A stretch of 64,000 nucleotides of DNA. Origin: Stigmatella erecta (GTDB lineage: Bacteria > Myxococcota > Myxococcia > Myxococcales > Myxococcaceae). Under the pieces are notes generated by a model, which saw only the letters and a program-made list of their open reading frames with translations, made no database searches and was not told the DNA's origin. Positions 51,655 through 60,384 of the stretch are shown piece after piece. Location of the stretch: NCBI RefSeq assembly GCF_900111745.1, contig NZ_FOIJ01000013.1, positions 167,614 to 231,613 on the forward strand, read 5' to 3'. How positions within the stretch are numbered: the first letter of the stretch is position 1; the number at the start of each line of letters is the position of its first letter. Position numbers and translations under genes: made by a program.

Positions 51655-54600
51655 ATGTTGGACATTCCCGGCTACAAGGTTCTGGGCACCATCCGAGCGA
51701 CTGGCTCGAATGTGCTCTTCCACGCGGTGCGTGAGGCCGATGGCTTGCCCGTCATCCTCAAGACGCCCATGGCGCCCACGCCAGGTCCCAGCGAGCGCGA
51801 ACGCTACCGCCGGGAATTTGGAATCCTGCAGCGGCTCCGGGGTGTGCGCGGCGTGGCCAAGCCCTATGCCTGTGAGCTCATCCGCGAGCGGCCGGTGCTC
51901 CTGCTGGAGAAGATTCAGGGCGAGCCCTTGTCTGAGTTCGTGGCTCAGCCGCTGGGGGTCCCCCGGTGTCTCGCCGTGGCCATCTCCCTGGCCTCGGCCC
52001 TGGCGGAGATTCACTGCCGCCATGTCATCCACAAGGACATCAAGCCCTCGAACCTCATTCTCGAGCCCTCCGGCGAGGCGCGGCTCATCGACTTCGGGGC
52101 TGCCACGCTGCAAAAGATTGAGCATCTGGATGCCGCGCCTGCCCATCTGATCGAGGGAACGCTTGCGTACATGTCGCCCGAGCAGACGGGGCGGATGAAC
52201 CGGGCGGTGGACTACCGGACGGACTTCTACTCACTCGGCGTGACGCTCTACGAGCTGCTCACGGGCCAGCGGCCTTTCCAAGGGCGTGATGCGCTCGAGT
52301 GGTTCCACGCGCACATGGCTCAGATTCCGAGGCCGCCGCACGAACTCAACCCCAGCGTGCCGCAAGCCTTGACGGCCATTGTGGAGAAGCTGCTGGCCAA
52401 GGTGGCCGAGGAGCGTTACCAAAGCGCCGAGGGCTTGAAGGCTGACCTCGAGCAGTGCCGCGAAGGATTGCTCCAGGACACGTTGGAAGGATTCACTCCA
52501 GGCGCGCACGATGCCCCTCACCAGTTCCAGCTGCCGCAGCGGCTCTATGGGCGAGAAGCGCAGGTCTCCACGCTGATCCAGGGGTTCGAGCGCGTCATCT
52601 CGAGCGGCAAGCCGGAACTCTTCCTGGTCAGTGGCTACTCCGGCATCGGCAAGTCCTCGGTGGTGCATGAGCTGCACAGGCCGGTGGTGCAGCGGCGCGG
52701 GTTCTTCCTGAGCGGCAAGTTCGATCAGTTCCAACGGGACATTCCCTACGCGACCCTGGCGCAGGCCATCCGGGGGCTGATGCAGCAGCTCCTGGCGGGA
52801 GCGGATGAGGACGTGGCGAAGTGGCGTGAGCGGCTGAATCAGGCGTGGGAGGGCGCTGGCCAGGCGCTCGTGGACTTGGTGCCTCAGCTGGAGGTGTTGG
52901 TGGGCGAGCAGCCACCGCTCCAGGCGCTGCCTCCCCGTGAGACGCAGTACCGCTTCCACCGGGTGATCCGCCAGTTCCTGCAGGTGTTCGCCACTCCCGA
53001 ACACCCGCTCGTGATCTTCCTCGATGATCTGCAGTGGGCAGACCTGGCGAGCCTTCAGCTCATCCAACAGTTGCTGTCCCAGCCGGAGTTCCTCACCGTG
53101 CAGTGGATCGGCGCCTACCGCGACAACGAGGTGAGCCCCTCTCACCCGCTGACGCTGGTGTTGAATGAGGTGAGCAAGGCCGGTGCGCGGATCACCCGGA
53201 TGGGCCTGGAGCCCTTGAGCCTGGCACAGGTTGAGCAGCTGATTGGCGATACGCTCCCGGGAGTGAGGGAGGACATGGCCATCCCCCTCTCTGTCTTGGT
53301 ACACGAGAAGACCGGCGGCAACCCTTTCTTCCTCCTCCAGTGGATGGTGACGTTGAACCAAGACGGCCTGCTGGTGCGCGAGCCAGGAGGGGGCTGGAGG
53401 TGGGATGCCGCAAGCGTTCAGGCCAAGGGCTACTCGGACAATGTTGTCGACTTCATGGTGGGCAAGCTGCGCCAGCTGCCTTCCGGGACGCAGCACCTGT
53501 TGAGGCTGGCGGCGTGCGTGGGCAATGACTTCTCACTCCAGATGCTGAGAACACTGGCGGGACTGGAGGAGGTGGGAGACGTGGAGCAAGGGCTCGAGTC
53601 CGCGCTCCAGGAAGGCATGCTGGCGCGCACGGGTCCAGAGAAGTACCGCTTCCTCCACGACCGCATCCAGCAGGCGGCCCACGCTCTCATCTCCCAGGCG
53701 GAAGGCAGGTCCGTCCACCTGCGCATCGGCCGGTTGCTGCTGAAGAGCCTGCCACCCGAACAGGTGGGCGAGGCGATCTTCGATGTCGTGAGCCAGCTCA
53801 ACGTGGGGGCGGAGCTGATGGATGATCCGGGGGAGCGCCACCTCGTCGCGCGGCTGAACGCTGAAGCGGGCAGGAAGGCCGCTGCCGCAATGGCGCCCCT
53901 GCCTGCCATCACCTACTTCACGGCCGCTTTCGCGCTCATTCCAGGCGACCCATGGGAGACGGATGACGAGCTGGCCTTCAAAGTGCTTTCCTCCCGGGCG
54001 AAGTGCGAGCTGCAGTGCGGCAATGCCGCCGGGGCGCGCCAACTGGCGGAGGAGCTCCTCTTAAAGGCACGGACACGTGCGGACACCACCGCCGCCTACT
54101 GCCTGAAGAGCACCAGCTGTCTGGTCTCTGGCGAGATTCAGGAGGGGACTGCCTGCATGCTGGAGTGCTTGGCGAAGCTGGGCATGCCCATGTCACAGAA
54201 CCCCGCCTGGACTGAGGTCTTGGCGGCCCACGAGGAGGTATGGACGCTGCTAGGGGATCGCCCCATCGAGAGCCTCATTGACCTGCCGCCCATGACGGAC
54301 CCGGACATGAAGATGGTGATGGAGGCGCTCTCCACGGCCTTCACGTCGGCCTACTTTTCCGGCCCCCAATTGCTCATCATCGTCCTGAGCCGGATGGTCT
54401 CCCTTACTTTTCGTCACGGTTTCACGGAAACGGCGATGAGAGGACTGGGGTGGTTCGGGGTGCTGACCGGCTTCATGTTCAAGCGGTATCAGGAAGGCAC
54501 TGCCCTGGGGAGGCTCGCCTACGGCCTCGTCGAGCGGCACAACATGGCCACCTGCCGCGCACAGGTGCTCTCCAGCCTGGAGAACATCAGCTACTGGACC

Positions 54601-56946
54601 CAACCTTTCTCCGCCGTGCAGGAGATCGCCCTCAGTGGGCTCCACCACGCGCTCCAGCTCGGAGACTTTCAGTCCGCGAGTTTTTTCAGCGTTTCGACCC
54701 TGGGGAATCGTCTGGTTTTGGGGCATGCCCTGGATGACATCCACCAGGAGTCGGTCTCGCGCGGTGAGTTCCTGCACAAGGCCGGGTTTCAGGATTGCCA
54801 GGACATGCTGCTCATCTACCAGCGCTACGTGCAGCAGTTGCGCGGACACTCGCTCTCCTTCGGTACCCTGAACGGAGAGGGCTTCGAGGAGCAGGCCTTC
54901 GAGGCCAGGCTGACCCCCGGGCGCATGCCCCCCCTGCGGTGCATGTACTGGATTGTCAAACTCCAATCGCGCTTCATGTGCGGCGCTTGGGGCGAAGCAC
55001 GCGAAGCCGCCGGCCGGGCTGCCGGGCTGCTGGGATCCATGACGGGGTCCATCCTCGTCAAGGATTACCACTTCTTCAGCGCCATGACCCTGGCCGCGTG
55101 TTTTGACGAGGAAGCACCCGAGAAGCAGCAGCAGTCCTTCAAGGCCATCCTGAGCCATCATCAGCAGCTCGTGGAGTGGGCGGAGCAGTGCGCCGAAAAC
55201 TTCCGCGCGTTGGAGCGGATGGTGGCCGGTGAGCTGGCCCGTCTCGAGGGGAGGGGGGATGATGCAACGTGTGCTTACGAGGAGGCCATCTGCGCGGCGA
55301 GGGAGAGCGGTGCCACCCACTGTGTGGCGCTGGCCAGCGAGCTGGCGGCAAACTTCTGGCGCACGCGGAAGGCGTCCATCGTCTCTCATGCGTTCGCGCG
55401 CGAGGCCCGGGCGGCGTATCTGCGATGGGGAGCCCGGGGCAAGGTTCAGCACCTGGATGCTCAGTGGCCGCACATCGAGGCTCCGGTGCCGGCCGACGGC
55501 AGCAGTACCAGCAGCACGGAATCGTCCCAAATTGACGCCATCACGGTGGTCAAGAGCCAGCAAGCCATCTCGGGTGAGATTGTCCTGGAGCGGCTGGTGA
55601 CCACATTGCTCCAGGCAGCCATCGAGAATGCAGGCGCGCAGCGAGGAGCCCTGTTGCTGCCGGGCGGGGATACGCTCTCGGTGGCGGCCACCTCCAGCGC
55701 CTTGCCGGGCAATCCCTTTGCCCCGCCAGGGCAGGACTCGATGCAGGCGTTGCCGTGGACGATCCTCACCTATGTCCGGCGCACCCATGAGGCGGTGCTC
55801 ATTGGTGATGCCTCCAAGCCCCACCCGTTCTCGTCCGATGCGTATCTGACGCGCAGCAAGGCGCGCTCGGTGCTGTGCCTGCCGTTGATGCGCCAGGAGC
55901 AATTCTCCGGAGCGCTGTATCTGGAGAACAACCTGGCCACCAACGCCTTCAGTCCCGCGCGTCTGGCGTTGCTCGGACACATTGCCTCGCAGGCGGCCAT
56001 CTCCATTGAGAATGCACGGCTCTATGCCGACGTGGAGCGTGCCCGGGCGGAGCTGCGGGAAGCGAACGATGAGCTCGAGCAGCGGGTGAACGAACGCACG
56101 CGCGAGCTCACGCAGGCCCAGGCCCGGCTGGTGGACACCGCGCGCGCGGTCGGAATGGCCGAGGTGGCCTCCAACGTGCTGCACAACGTGGGCAACGTGC
56201 TTACCAGCGCCGTCATCAACCTCGAGATGATGCACCGCGCGGTCGGCTCCTCACGCGTCGGCCGGTTGAAGCAGGCCACCGCCCTGATTCTGAAGCACCG
56301 CGAGGGCTTAGCGGACTTCCTGGCCCCAGGGGCGCGCGGTGGCAAGCTGCCGGGCTATCTGGCCGCGCTGGCTGAAGAGCTCATCGGAGAGCAGACGCGC
56401 TTGGTGGAAGACATCGACGCGATGAGCCGGCACATCGCGCACATCCGTGCCATCGTCCATGTGCAGCAGACGTATGCCAGGACGTCGCTGATGACGGAGG
56501 AGTGCAACCTGGCCCAGCTCATCGAGGATGCCCTGCGCATCCAGATGGCGGCGCTCAATCGTCACGGGGTGGCCGTCCGGCGCCAGATCGCTCCGATCCC
56601 CCCGCTGAAGGTGGACAAGCACAAGGTGTTGCAGATTCTCATCAACCTTATCAGCAACGCGAAGCACGCGCTGGACGAGGTGCCCGAGGGAAAGCGCAAC
56701 ATGTGTGTGCGGCTGGTGGTGGTGGGCAACCGGGTACGTATCCAAATAGAGGATGATGGGAGGGGCATCACACCGGAGATACGGGAGAAGCTCTTCACGC
56801 ACGGCTTCACCACGCGCCATGACGGCCACGGCTTCGGCTTGCACTCGAGCGCGCTGGCGGCGCAGATGCTGGGTGGCCACCTCACGCTGGAGAGTGAGGG
56901 CGCGGGCAAGGGCGCCGTGGCCACGCTTGAGTTTCCGCTCTCTTGA
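51655..56946 (+). CDS. Giant hybrid kinase 3: Ser/Thr kinase-AAA ATPase-TPR-GAF-histidine kinase
   Basis: A 1763-aa co-linear paralog of kinases 1 and 2, here on the plus strand. Kinase domain: Lys36, IHKDIKPSN with Asp128, DFG Asp146. ATPase: Walker A GYSGIGKS with Lys333, Walker B around 456 (FLDDLQWAD). TPR-like middle about 620-1280. GAF about 1300-1455. DHp His1510 in LHNVGNVLTS. HATPase: N-box Asn1668 (INLISNAKHAL), G1 DDGRGI near 1700, G2 HGFGLHSS near 1725. All sites look functional. ATG 51655 has GTGAGGA about ten bases upstream and matches the paralog start. Predicted to combine Ser/Thr and His phosphorylation in one chain, with NTPase regulation; inputs and outputs are unknown. Confidence 0.94.
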   Translation: MLDIPGYKVLGTIRATGSNVLFHAVREADGLPVILKTPMAPTPGPSERERYRREFGILQRLRGVRGVAKPYACELIRERPVLLLEKIQGEPLSEFVAQPLGVPRCLAVAISLASALAEIHCRHVIHKDIKPSNLILEPSGEARLIDFGAATLQKIEHLDAAPAHLIEGTLAYMSPEQTGRMNRAVDYRTDFYSLGVTLYELLTGQRPFQGRDALEWFHAHMAQIPRPPHELNPSVPQALTAIVEKLLAKVAEERYQSAEGLKADLEQCREGLLQDTLEGFTPGAHDAPHQFQLPQRLYGREAQVSTLIQGFERVISSGKPELFLVSGYSGIGKSSVVHELHRPVVQRRGFFLSGKFDQFQRDIPYATLAQAIRGLMQQLLAGADEDVAKWRERLNQAWEGAGQALVDLVPQLEVLVGEQPPLQALPPRETQYRFHRVIRQFLQVFATPEHPLVIFLDDLQWADLASLQLIQQLLSQPEFLTVQWIGAYRDNEVSPSHPLTLVLNEVSKAGARITRMGLEPLSLAQVEQLIGDTLPGVREDMAIPLSVLVHEKTGGNPFFLLQWMVTLNQDGLLVREPGGGWRWDAASVQAKGYSDNVVDFMVGKLRQLPSGTQHLLRLAACVGNDFSLQMLRTLAGLEEVGDVEQGLESALQEGMLARTGPEKYRFLHDRIQQAAHALISQAEGRSVHLRIGRLLLKSLPPEQVGEAIFDVVSQLNVGAELMDDPGERHLVARLNAEAGRKAAAAMAPLPAITYFTAAFALIPGDPWETDDELAFKVLSSRAKCELQCGNAAGARQLAEELLLKARTRADTTAAYCLKSTSCLVSGEIQEGTACMLECLAKLGMPMSQNPAWTEVLAAHEEVWTLLGDRPIESLIDLPPMTDPDMKMVMEALSTAFTSAYFSGPQLLIIVLSRMVSLTFRHGFTETAMRGLGWFGVLTGFMFKRYQEGTALGRLAYGLVERHNMATCRAQVLSSLENISYWTQPFSAVQEIALSGLHHALQLGDFQSASFFSVSTLGNRLVLGHALDDIHQESVSRGEFLHKAGFQDCQDMLLIYQRYVQQLRGHSLSFGTLNGEGFEEQAFEARLTPGRMPPLRCMYWIVKLQSRFMCGAWGEAREAAGRAAGLLGSMTGSILVKDYHFFSAMTLAACFDEEAPEKQQQSFKAILSHHQQLVEWAEQCAENFRALERMVAGELARLEGRGDDATCAYEEAICAARESGATHCVALASELAANFWRTRKASIVSHAFAREARAAYLRWGARGKVQHLDAQWPHIEAPVPADGSSTSSTESSQIDAITVVKSQQAISGEIVLERLVTTLLQAAIENAGAQRGALLLPGGDTLSVAATSSALPGNPFAPPGQDSMQALPWTILTYVRRTHEAVLIGDASKPHPFSSDAYLTRSKARSVLCLPLMRQEQFSGALYLENNLATNAFSPARLALLGHIASQAAISIENARLYADVERARAELREANDELEQRVNERTRELTQAQARLVDTARAVGMAEVASNVLHNVGNVLTSAVINLEMMHRAVGSSRVGRLKQATALILKHREGLADFLAPGARGGKLPGYLAALAEELIGEQTRLVEDIDAMSRHIAHIRAIVHVQQTYARTSLMTEECNLAQLIEDALRIQMAALNRHGVAVRRQIAPIPPLKVDKHKVLQILINLISNAKHALDEVPEGKRNMCVRLVVVGNRVRIQIEDDGRGITPEIREKLFTHGFTTRHDGHGFGLHSSALAAQMLGGHLTLESEGAGKGAVATLEFPLS

Positions 56947-57264
56947 GCCCGGGCACCGGCAACGCCCAGGCCCGGCGCAAGGCGCTGAGCGCGTCAGGAA
57001 TATGGCGAGGAGTTCGAGAGCGCGTAGGCGTTCCCGCCCGGCTGGCTCATGGGAGCGCCGGTCTGGGTGCCACGCGTCGAGCTTCGATGGGCAGCAGCCA
57101 CTCCCGGCGGGCCCCCTCTCGAAGCTCGTGCCGGCGCCCGGCATGGGCGCGCCCCGGGCCCTCGTTGACCTGCCGCTCTACGGGGGAGGCCCCTCGGCGC
57201 ACGCCTTCAGGTCCCGCGCGCGGCGAAGCTGGAACCGGTGAAGGCCCTGCGAACGGAATAGCGG
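56947..57264. other. Spacer after kinase 3
   Basis: A 318-bp gap between convergent genes. Frames remain open across it (one ends KLVPAPGMGAPRALVDLPLY), but none has a start, Shine-Dalgarno or recognised homology, so no gene is called. Confidence 0.4.
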
Positions 57265-57942
57265 TCAGGCTGCGCTTCGGGTGGCCAGCCGCTCGATGCT
57301 ACGCGTGTGGGCCCGGGCAAAGAGCAGCAGGGCCAGGGTGGCGCCGCACAGGCACATGAGCATGTCCCACTGAGCGTCCCAGATGTCCCCCTGGGTTCCG
57401 AGGAACGCATCGCCTCCTTGAGGATCCAGGACCAGCGCCGCCCACCACTCCAGCAGTTCGTAGAAAGCGCTGAAGGCGAGCGCCACCGAGCCCGTCAGGA
57501 AGCTCAACCACCCGCCCTGGCGCAGCGGGGTCCGCCGCATCAGCACCTCGCGGATGATGAAGGCGGGAAAGAACCCCTGCACGAAGTGGCCCACCCGGTC
57601 ATAGGGATTGCGCGACAGGCCGAAGGTGTCACGCGCCCAGTTGCCCAGCGGGGTGAGCGCATACGTGTAGTAGGCCCCATAGGTCAGCACCAGGACGTGC
57701 AGGAAGACGCAGACGTAGACCCAGCGGGACATGGGAAAGCGGCGGAAGGTGGCTGCCAGCACGGCGATGCCGATGAGCCCGGGGCCCGTCTCCAGCAACC
57801 AGTTGAGCCGGCCCGCCGGGGTGAAGATCAACGTCGGCAGCAGCACCAGCAGCAACGCCGCCAGGAGCGCAAGGGGCCACCGGGCCTCGTCGGAGGTTCC
57901 GCGGACGGCTGGAAAGATGGGGGGCAGGGAGACGGAGGCCAT
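57265..57942 (-). CDS. DUF2238/YjdF-family membrane protein
   Basis: About 225 aa with six predicted membrane segments (ALLAALLLVLLPTLIF, LIGIAVLAAT, VYVCVFLHVLVLTYGAYYTY, FFPAFIIREVL, FLTGSVALAFSAFYELLEWW, MLMCLCGATLALLLF). DUF2238 markers are TYGAYYTY, YDRVGHFVQGF, REVL, AFYELLEWW and DAQWDMLMCLCG. The function of the family is unknown. The start is uncertain between ATG 57942 and ATG 58008, neither with a Shine-Dalgarno; the shorter start keeps the usual N-terminal length. Confidence 0.85.
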   Translation of the reverse strand: MASVSLPPIFPAVRGTSDEARWPLALLAALLLVLLPTLIFTPAGRLNWLLETGPGLIGIAVLAATFRRFPMSRWVYVCVFLHVLVLTYGAYYTYALTPLGNWARDTFGLSRNPYDRVGHFVQGFFPAFIIREVLMRRTPLRQGGWLSFLTGSVALAFSAFYELLEWWAALVLDPQGGDAFLGTQGDIWDAQWDMLMCLCGATLALLLFARAHTRSIERLATRSAA

Positions 57943-58572
57943 GGGGGCGCAGCTTGGCACAAGTGGATGGCGCGATGGAGAACTGTCGCCTGCCAATGAT
58001 TTCCTCATTGCGACAGCTTGATCACCGCAAGGCTTGCCATGGCTCGGGTCATTGCCTCGCTGCCCTAGCTTGACTGCGCATAAGGAGGATAGGAGGGGGG
58101 CCCCCGTGCTGGGGCCAGTCTCCCAGGCAGTGTGGGCAGCCCCAGGTGCTTCCTGCCTCGTCGCTGCTCAAGGCGGCTCACTTGCCTCTTCCGGCTTCGG
58201 CTCTGCCCCCGCTTGAGGGAGCAGAAATGGCCGGAGTTTCGCGCCCGGAGCGAAGACAACTGGTGGGCTCCCACGGAACTCCGCCAAGCCCGCGCTGGGA
58301 GTGCCGTGCTGGGCAGTCTTACGGAAACGGCGCTCGACCGGGTTAGAGCGCTCTCGCCAGAGGCTCCGAGCGGCGGCTTCGATTGCCGCCGCTTCCAGGC
58401 CGAGCAACCCGCCGCTTTCAAGGCGCCACCCTCTGAGAACGGGGGCTGCGCCTGCATTTTCGGGACCAAATCCGGGGAGCACATAGACGCATAGCGTCCT
58501 TCCCGGATGGGCCACCTTGGACCGGCCTCGGCACGCTGGAGGAACTGTGAGGATATCGACGAGACTGCATCC
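57943..58572. other. 630-bp region without a supported gene
   Basis: No recognised gene. Several short frames are open on both strands; a minus frame near 58250-58350 reads RSNPVERRFRKTAQHGTP, which looks faintly protein-like, so a decayed gene is possible. It marks the left edge of the mobile-element-rich segment. Confidence 0.35.
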
Positions 58573-59001
58573 ATGAAGCTTCTCTGCCTTCTTCTCTCAG
58601 CCCTCGTAGCCTCGATTCCAGCAGGGGTGGGCCCTCCTGTATCAACTCCCATCGAACAAGCAACTTCGTCTGCCGAAGCTCCTGGGTCTGTCAGGCAGCA
58701 AGCCGTCGCTGGTGGGGTCAGAGCGGGAAAGTCCTTCACGAAGAAACAGAAGCAGGTCACCAAGGAGAAGAATGCACAGAAGAACGACGGCACGACTCGC
58801 TGCGAGAACTGCGATACCGAGACCGTTCCGGGCAAAAAGCATGAGAAGGGTGTGACTCCCCCTTTGAATGAGACTCAGGTCGATCACAAGACTCCAAGAT
58901 CGAAAGGTGGACCTGGCGAGGAGGACAACGCCCAGGTGCTCTGCCGGGACTGTAACCTCAAGAAGGGCGACAAGGACCCGACACCCGAGGAAGCACAGTG
59001 A
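58573..59001 (+). CDS. Secreted HNH endonuclease-domain protein, toxin-like
   Basis: A 142-aa protein. N-terminal signal peptide MKLLCLLLSALVASIPAGVG, a Thr/Lys-rich linker, then an HNH (McrA-like) module: Cys77-x2-Cys80, the DH pair Asp104-His105, Asn119, and Cys124-x2-Cys127 followed by Asn128. Such ββα-metal nucleases cut DNA; with a signal peptide and no methylase or intron context it resembles an exported nuclease toxin or effector. It overlaps the next gene by four bases (GTGA), a translationally coupled pair typical of toxin and immunity genes. GC is a little lower than the surroundings. ATG 58573 starts the signal peptide; the frame opens earlier at 58507. Confidence 0.8.
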   Translation: MKLLCLLLSALVASIPAGVGPPVSTPIEQATSSAEAPGSVRQQAVAGGVRAGKSFTKKQKQVTKEKNAQKNDGTTRCENCDTETVPGKKHEKGVTPPLNETQVDHKTPRSKGGPGEEDNAQVLCRDCNLKKGDKDPTPEEAQ

Positions 59002-59459
59002 CCGCCTCCCGTGCAGATGATCTGGTCAAGGTCGTCGTCAAGTTGGAGAAGGACGAGGACGATTACCCACCTGCGGACTACGAGGGCTTGTGGGCCCGCC
59101 CTCTGGGAGAGGGGCTGTTCCAAGTCGACAACATCCCCTTCTTCGCGAAGGGCATTGCATATGGAGACATCGTTTCGGCTGTGATCGAGCCACGGGAACT
59201 CCGGTTTCGAGAGGTCGTGCGTCCCTCGGGCCACGGCACACTGCGCCTCATCATCTACGACGAGAAGGAGGTCTCCACCATCAGCGCGCTCCTGGAGAAG
59301 ATGGGGTGTGCGATCGAGAGGAGCCACATTCCGGGTCTCATCTCCGTGGATGTCCCGCCCGCTGTTTCTCTGGCTGTGTTGAAGCCAATCCTGGATGAAG
59401 GTGAGGCACAGGAGCGCTGGGGCTACGAGGAGGCGTGTCTTCCCTCGACAAGAAGGTAG
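58998..59459 (+). CDS. DUF4265-domain protein, candidate immunity protein
   Basis: A 153-aa soluble protein resembling DUF4265 (VVKLEKDEDDYPPADYEGLW, YGDIVSA then RFREVVRPSGHGTLRL, and a C-terminal ferredoxin-like ISVDVPPAVSL region). Members are small, acidic to neutral and often sit beside polymorphic toxins. The start GTG 58998 overlaps the nuclease stop (GTGA), indicating coupling. The neighbourhood suggests it neutralises the HNH protein; no direct motif proves it. The IS66 left end begins 50 bp after its stop. Confidence 0.75.
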   Translation: MTASRADDLVKVVVKLEKDEDDYPPADYEGLWARPLGEGLFQVDNIPFFAKGIAYGDIVSAVIEPRELRFREVVRPSGHGTLRLIIYDEKEVSTISALLEKMGCAIERSHIPGLISVDVPPAVSLAVLKPILDEGEAQERWGYEEACLPSTRR

Positions 59460-59589
59460 AACCGGTTATGCGATCAGGACTTGCATTGCTGCCTCGCCGC
59501 TGTCTCAGGGTAAGATCTCGCCATGCCCCGTCGTGACGGGCTCCGGCCTCTCGTGAGACCTCCCTTGGCCACACGCCAGGAGGTGGTCC

Positions 59590-59994
59590 ATGGAGTTGGA
59601 GAAGGAGCTGGAGCAGTTCCGTCAGGAAGCGCAGCGATTGAAGGCCGGGCGGCGCAGTGGCTCGTTGCCATTCCCCGAGGCGCTGCGCGCCTTCGCGGTG
59701 CGCTACGCCGAGCACACCGTGGCGAAGGGTGGGACGGTGACGGACGCGGCGCAGAAGTTGGGGGTGTCCGGGCCGACGCTCTACGAGTGGCGCAAGGGGC
59801 GCCCCGCGGGACACCGCCGTCCGAAGCCCGCCGAGAAGGGCGCGGCTCTGGTGCCGGTGCACGTCAGCGAGCGTCCTGCCAGAGCTGAGGGGGCGGGAGT
59901 GCCACAGGTGGCGCTGGTTTCGCCGGGCGGCTGGCGAGTCGAGGGGCTGACGCTGGAGGCCGCTGCCCAGCTGTTGGGGAGACTGGGGTGCTGA
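59590..59994 (+). CDS. tnpA: IS66 accessory protein TnpA
   Basis: A 134-aa IS66 Orf1. A coiled-coil start (MELEKELEQFRQEAQRL) is followed by a helix-turn-helix (GTVTDAAQKLGVSGPTLYEW) and a basic segment. TnpA is needed with TnpB for IS66 transposition, probably binding the ends. CAGGAGG precedes ATG 59590. It overlaps tnpB by seven bases, implying coupling. Confidence 0.9.
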   Translation: MELEKELEQFRQEAQRLKAGRRSGSLPFPEALRAFAVRYAEHTVAKGGTVTDAAQKLGVSGPTLYEWRKGRPAGHRRPKPAEKGAALVPVHVSERPARAEGAGVPQVALVSPGGWRVEGLTLEAAAQLLGRLGC

Positions 59995-60368
59995 CGCCCA
60001 CACGCGCCGTTCGCGTCTTCGCGTACGCGGCCCCGGTGGACATGCGCAAGGGCTTCGATGGACTGGGTGCCCTCGTCGAGCAGCAGATGGGGCGGCAGCT
60101 GCTCAAGGGCGACGTCTTCCTCTTCGTCGGCCGCAGCCGTCGCCGGGCCAAGGTGCTGCACTTCGACGGCACAGGCCTGGTGCTCCTCACCAAGAGACTC
60201 TTCCGGGGACGCTTCGCTCGGCCCTGGTGCGAGCAGGGCGCGCAGGAGGTGGAGCTGACGGTGAGCGAGCTGTCGCTCTTCTTGGAGGGCTGCGAGCTGG
60301 CCGGAAGGTGGAGGCTGTCGCCTCCGGCGGTGGACGAGAAAGTCCTTGCGGTAGGCAGTGCCTTGTAG
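59988..60368 (+). CDS. tnpB: IS66 accessory protein TnpB
   Basis: A 126-aa IS66 Orf2 of the classic family: VRVFAYAAPVDMRKGFDGLG, GDVFLFVGRSRRRAKVLHFD and LLTKRLFRGRF. Its role in transposition is essential but mechanistically unclear. It overlaps tnpA by seven bases and ends 16 bp before tnpC. Confidence 0.95.
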   Translation: MLTPTRAVRVFAYAAPVDMRKGFDGLGALVEQQMGRQLLKGDVFLFVGRSRRRAKVLHFDGTGLVLLTKRLFRGRFARPWCEQGAQEVELTVSELSLFLEGCELAGRWRLSPPAVDEKVLAVGSAL

Positions 60369-60384
60369 CACCTGTCAGGTAGGC

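Noticed and set aside
56753..57241. 162-aa plus-strand frame past kinase 3
   Set aside because: It starts inside kinase 3 in another frame and has no Shine-Dalgarno or recognised domain.
58168..58515. 115-aa minus-strand frame with RSNPVERRFRKT
   Set aside because: No start signal and no firm family; kept only as a possible remnant in the gap description.
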